Source of the DNA: Streptococcus suis
GTDB lineage: Bacteria; Bacillota; Bacilli; Lactobacillales; Streptococcaceae
Assembly: GCF_002964575.1 (NCBI RefSeq)
Contig: NZ_POQQ01000060.1
Span: 1 to 64,000 of the forward strand
Direction: 5' to 3'
Length of the DNA stretch: 64,000 nt
Shown piece after piece: positions 61,161 to 64,000 of the stretch. The notes under the pieces were generated by a model. That model was not told where the DNA came from and did no database searches. It saw only the letters and a program-made list of their open reading frames with translations. Each line of letters starts with the position of its first letter. The stretch's first letter is position 1. Both the position numbers and the translations under genes were made by a program.

Positions 61161-63374
61161 CTAAGGATTTGACAACTCCTCAAACCAAGTTGTAACCGTA
61201 TCCCAAAGCGATTTAGCCTTCTCTGGCAACTGGGCATCAATCAGATTTTGCTTGGTTTGCTCAATCAGATTACGAGCTTGATCAGAAATCTCCTGTACCT
61301 GCTCCTGGCTAATGCCAACCTCAGGCTGTGCTGCTGGTTCTTCTGCCACCTCGACAATCCCATTTTGCACATAGGCATTCTCAACATCAAACTTTGTACC
61401 CGCAGTATTGGGAAGTATGGAATTGGCCACCGTTTGAAAAACTGCCGGGGCCATCCAATAACTGCCGCTGTCAATATAGTGGTTTTCATCCGTCTGCTCA
61501 AAACCAACCCACTGACTAATAACCAAATCTGGCGTGTAGGCAATGTGCCACTGGTCATTGACCAAATCCACATTAAAGCTGGTTTCCGTCGTTCCCGTCT
61601 TACCAGCCAAGTAGTAATTTGCCGCATCAGCTGTTACACCTGTACCGTTTGTAAATGTTCCCAGCATCATTGAAGTCATCTTATCAGCCACCGACCGATC
61701 AAGAACCTTGGTACTGGTTTCACGGTGCTCTGCCAGAACCTTACCACTGGCCGTTTCGATTCGAGTAATCAAGTGAGCGTCTTTCATGACACCCTTATTG
61801 GCAAAGACAGCATAGGCCTGGGCCATTTGTAAAGGATTAGTTTCCACACCCGAACCGATTGATACACCCAAGACCTTTTCAACTTCATCCATGTTCAGAC
61901 CGAACTTCTTGCCATATTCAAAGGCCTTGTCAATGCCCAAGGTGTTGACTATGTAGGCTACTGGCAAATTGTAGGAAAGAGCCAAAGCTTGATACATTGG
62001 AATAGTGTCCGAGGTAGAACGATCGTAGTTATGTAAAGTGTAATCGCCATAGGTTTCCGTATGGTTATCCAAAGCCATATCTGTGGACCAGCCCGCAGCC
62101 ACCGCAGGTGCATAGGCTACAAGAGGCTTAATGGTTGACCCAGGACTTCTCTGCCCCTGGGTCGCAAAGTTAAAGGTTCTAAAGTCTGCATCCTCTGCAC
62201 TGTTAACACGACCAACCAAGGCGCGTACGCCACCCGTCTTAGGATCAAGAGCCACGCTGGCAGCCTGGGCATAGGTCCCATCGTAGCTGGAGGATGGGAA
62301 CATGGATTCATCATCAAAAATGACCTGCATGCTAGCCTGAGAATTCTGGTCCATCTCCGTATAGATCCGATAGCCGTTGTTGATGATGTCCGACTCTTTC
62401 AAACCATATCTATCAATGGCCTCCGCAATGACCGCATCAAAATAAGATGGGTAGGAATAGTTACTCTGTTTTCCTGAATAAGTGTCAGCCAATTGACTGG
62501 CCAAATCAACCTGAAAGCCCGCATCCGCCATTGCCTGATCAATGACTCCAGCATCTACCATGGCTTGCAAAATAGTATCCCGACGATTGGTCGCATTCTC
62601 AATAGAGTAATAGGGATTGTAAAGCTCAGGACCTTTCAACATGCCTGCTAATAAAGCGGATTGCTCAATCGACAAATCACTAGCTGAAATCCCAAAATAT
62701 TTTTGACTGGCGTCTTCCACACCCCAGACCCCATTGCCAAAATAAGCATTGTTGAGGTACATGGTTAGGATTTCCTGCTTGCTATATTTTTTATTGATTT
62801 CAAGGGCAAGGAAATATTCTCTGGCCTTACGGCTGATGGTCTGGTCCTGGGTCAAAAAGGCATTCTTGGCCAACTGCTGAGTAATGGTTGAACCACCACC
62901 TGAACGCCCCAAGGTCAAGACTGCTAGAATAGTCCGCTGATAGTTAATTCCTGAGTTTTTATAAAAACTCCTATCTTCCGTCGCGATGACGGCATTTTCC
63001 ATATGATCCGAAATCGCATCCAGCTCCACATAGGTGCCTTTTTGGCCAGACAAGGTGCCTGCTTCCGCTCCATCCTTATCGTAGATAATGGTGGTAGCCT
63101 TGAGTGCTTCCTGCAAATCCCCAACATTCGCAGTCTTTGCAAGAAAGAATAGGTAACCACCTACCGTAAGAACCATTATCCCTATCAAGATCAAAACTAT
63201 TTTTGTCAGTTGATAGCGCCGCCAAAATTTACGAACCGGCTCTGGAATGCGAGACTTTTTCTTTGGTTTGTCTGAATGACCACGATTTCCCCTGCGACTA
63301 CGGCTAGGTCTGTCATCATTGTCAGATTGAAAATCATCTGGAACTTCAATCGGCTGATGTTGCAAATCGTCCAT
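61161..63374 (-). CDS. pbp2a: Bifunctional penicillin-binding protein 2a (class A)
   Basis: 737 residues. Basic cytoplasmic N-terminus, one membrane helix (IVLILIGIMVLTVGGYLFFLA, about residues 55-75), GT51 glycosyltransferase domain (ATEDRSFYKNSGINYQR; GGSTITQQLAKN), then transpeptidase domain with SPGSTIKP (active Ser about 412), SYN and KTGTT. It polymerises and cross-links peptidoglycan. The C-terminal tail is Glu/Gln-rich. Confidence 0.95.
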   Translation of the reverse strand: MDDLQHQPIEVPDDFQSDNDDRPSRSRRGNRGHSDKPKKKSRIPEPVRKFWRRYQLTKIVLILIGIMVLTVGGYLFFLAKTANVGDLQEALKATTIIYDKDGAEAGTLSGQKGTYVELDAISDHMENAVIATEDRSFYKNSGINYQRTILAVLTLGRSGGGSTITQQLAKNAFLTQDQTISRKAREYFLALEINKKYSKQEILTMYLNNAYFGNGVWGVEDASQKYFGISASDLSIEQSALLAGMLKGPELYNPYYSIENATNRRDTILQAMVDAGVIDQAMADAGFQVDLASQLADTYSGKQSNYSYPSYFDAVIAEAIDRYGLKESDIINNGYRIYTEMDQNSQASMQVIFDDESMFPSSSYDGTYAQAASVALDPKTGGVRALVGRVNSAEDADFRTFNFATQGQRSPGSTIKPLVAYAPAVAAGWSTDMALDNHTETYGDYTLHNYDRSTSDTIPMYQALALSYNLPVAYIVNTLGIDKAFEYGKKFGLNMDEVEKVLGVSIGSGVETNPLQMAQAYAVFANKGVMKDAHLITRIETASGKVLAEHRETSTKVLDRSVADKMTSMMLGTFTNGTGVTADAANYYLAGKTGTTETSFNVDLVNDQWHIAYTPDLVISQWVGFEQTDENHYIDSGSYWMAPAVFQTVANSILPNTAGTKFDVENAYVQNGIVEVAEEPAAQPEVGISQEQVQEISDQARNLIEQTKQNLIDAQLPEKAKSLWDTVTTWFEELSNP

Positions 63375-63529
63375 AGAACACCTCTTTCTAGTGTTTTTGT
63401 ACCATTATACAATATTTTCTTTCAGCTAGCTGAGAAAAACACTACTGCAAACCTGTTACAGCCGAACAGCGGAATTTTTTGGCAAAATATGATAAAATAG
63501 GGAGATTCTGAATCAGAAAAGGATTTCCA

Positions 63530-64000
63530 ATGACACAAGTATATGATATTACCATTATTGGTGGCGGACCCGTTGGTCTATTTGCCGCCTTCTATGCCCA
63601 TCTCCGCCAAGCTAAAGTCAAAATCATTGACTCTTTACCACAGCTTGGGGGCCAACCGGCTATTCTCTATCCAGAAAAAACAATTTTGGATATTCCAGCC
63701 TTCCCTAGCTTAACAGGACAAGAATTAACCGATAACCTCCTTGCCCAACTCTCAACTTTTGAGACAACCATTTGCCTCAATGAAACTCTGACTGCCATTG
63801 AACCAGGAGAAGTTATTTCCCTGACAACCACCAAAGGCATCCACCAGACAAAAACTCTCCTTATCGCCATGGGAGGTGGCGCCTTTAAGCCACGTCCACT
63901 GGAAATTGAGGGAGCAGACAGCTTTGAAAATGTTCACTATCATGTGTCCAATATCCAACAATATGCTGACAAAGATGTTGTCATCTTAGGTGGAGGAGAC
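63530..64000 (+). CDS. Ferredoxin/flavodoxin-NADP reductase (TrxB-like), 5' part
   Basis: 157 codons are seen; the gene runs out of the window. It starts [20 protein letters not shown], an FAD-binding GxGxxG loop, followed by [20 protein letters not shown] and a second nucleotide-binding loop VVILGGGD at the edge. The Cys pair of thioredoxin reductases is not seen in the part present, and the [12 protein letters not shown] form is that of type 2 ferredoxin-NADP reductases of Firmicutes. AAAAGGA precedes the start. Confidence 0.85.
   Translation, partial: MTQVYDITIIGGGPVGLFAAFYAHLRQAKVKIIDSLPQLGGQPAILYPEKTILDIPAFPSLTGQELTDNLLAQLSTFETTICLNETLTAIEPGEVISLTTTKGIHQTKTLLIAMGGGAFKPRPLEIEGADSFENVHYHVSNIQQYADKDVVILGGGD

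Overview
The window looks like chromosomal DNA of a low-GC Streptococcus, most likely Streptococcus suis or a close relative. This rests on the gene order pbp2a-rpmG-secE-nusG, ctsR-clpC, rpsB-tsf, uppS-cdsA-rseP-proS, the fused gshF, PezAT, BOX-like repeats and a tagatose-6-phosphate lac operon. The species call is my inference; no search was run.

Layout. 1-0.9 kb: the end of a cadmium exporter gene, its ArsR-type regulator and an integrase tail. 0.9-11.5 kb, minus strand: a metallophosphoesterase, then the lactose regulon lacR / lacABCD-lacT-lacF-lacE-lacG-lacX, with promoter, cre-like and antiterminator sites. 11.6-14.7 kb: a degraded accessory zone with a nuclease fragment, the PezAT toxin-antitoxin pair, a cluster of hairpins and an N-terminally truncated integrase whose tail matches the one at 0.5 kb. 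14.8-26.5 kb: NUDIX hydrolase, HerA-like ATPase, formate/nitrite channel, a PadR-DUF1700-DUF4097 envelope operon, a YhgE/TetR divergent pair and a three-gene ABC-2 exporter. 26.5-33 kb: a second accessory zone with an amidase fragment, a type III toxin-antitoxin system (ToxN/AbiQ-like toxin with a 34-nt repeat antitoxin RNA), a LanFEG-like ABC transporter, an unannotated 53-aa secreted peptide gene, a PlcR-like regulator and an IS3 fragment. 33-49 kb: housekeeping genes (capA, pyrDA, gdhA, proS, rseP, cdsA, uppS, yajC, purA, gshF, hslO, dus). 49.1-50.2 kb: a small cassette of a secreted toxin-like protein and two paralogous small proteins between near-identical terminators. 50.2-64 kb: nadR-like gene, clpC, ctsR, thioredoxin, tsf, rpsB, two lipoproteins, tRNA-Cys, nusG, secE, rpmG, pbp2a and the start of a ferredoxin-NADP reductase gene.

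How the genes work together. LacEF import and phosphorylate lactose, LacG splits lactose-6-phosphate, LacAB/C/D take galactose-6-phosphate to triose phosphates, and LacR, LacT and probably CcpA control this. CtsR represses its own operon with clpC. PurR-like sites lie in the purA promoter. The most interesting parts are the accessory zones: two toxin-antitoxin systems of different types, a candidate peptide-signalling locus next to an immunity-type ABC transporter, and a candidate secreted toxin with tandem immunity proteins.
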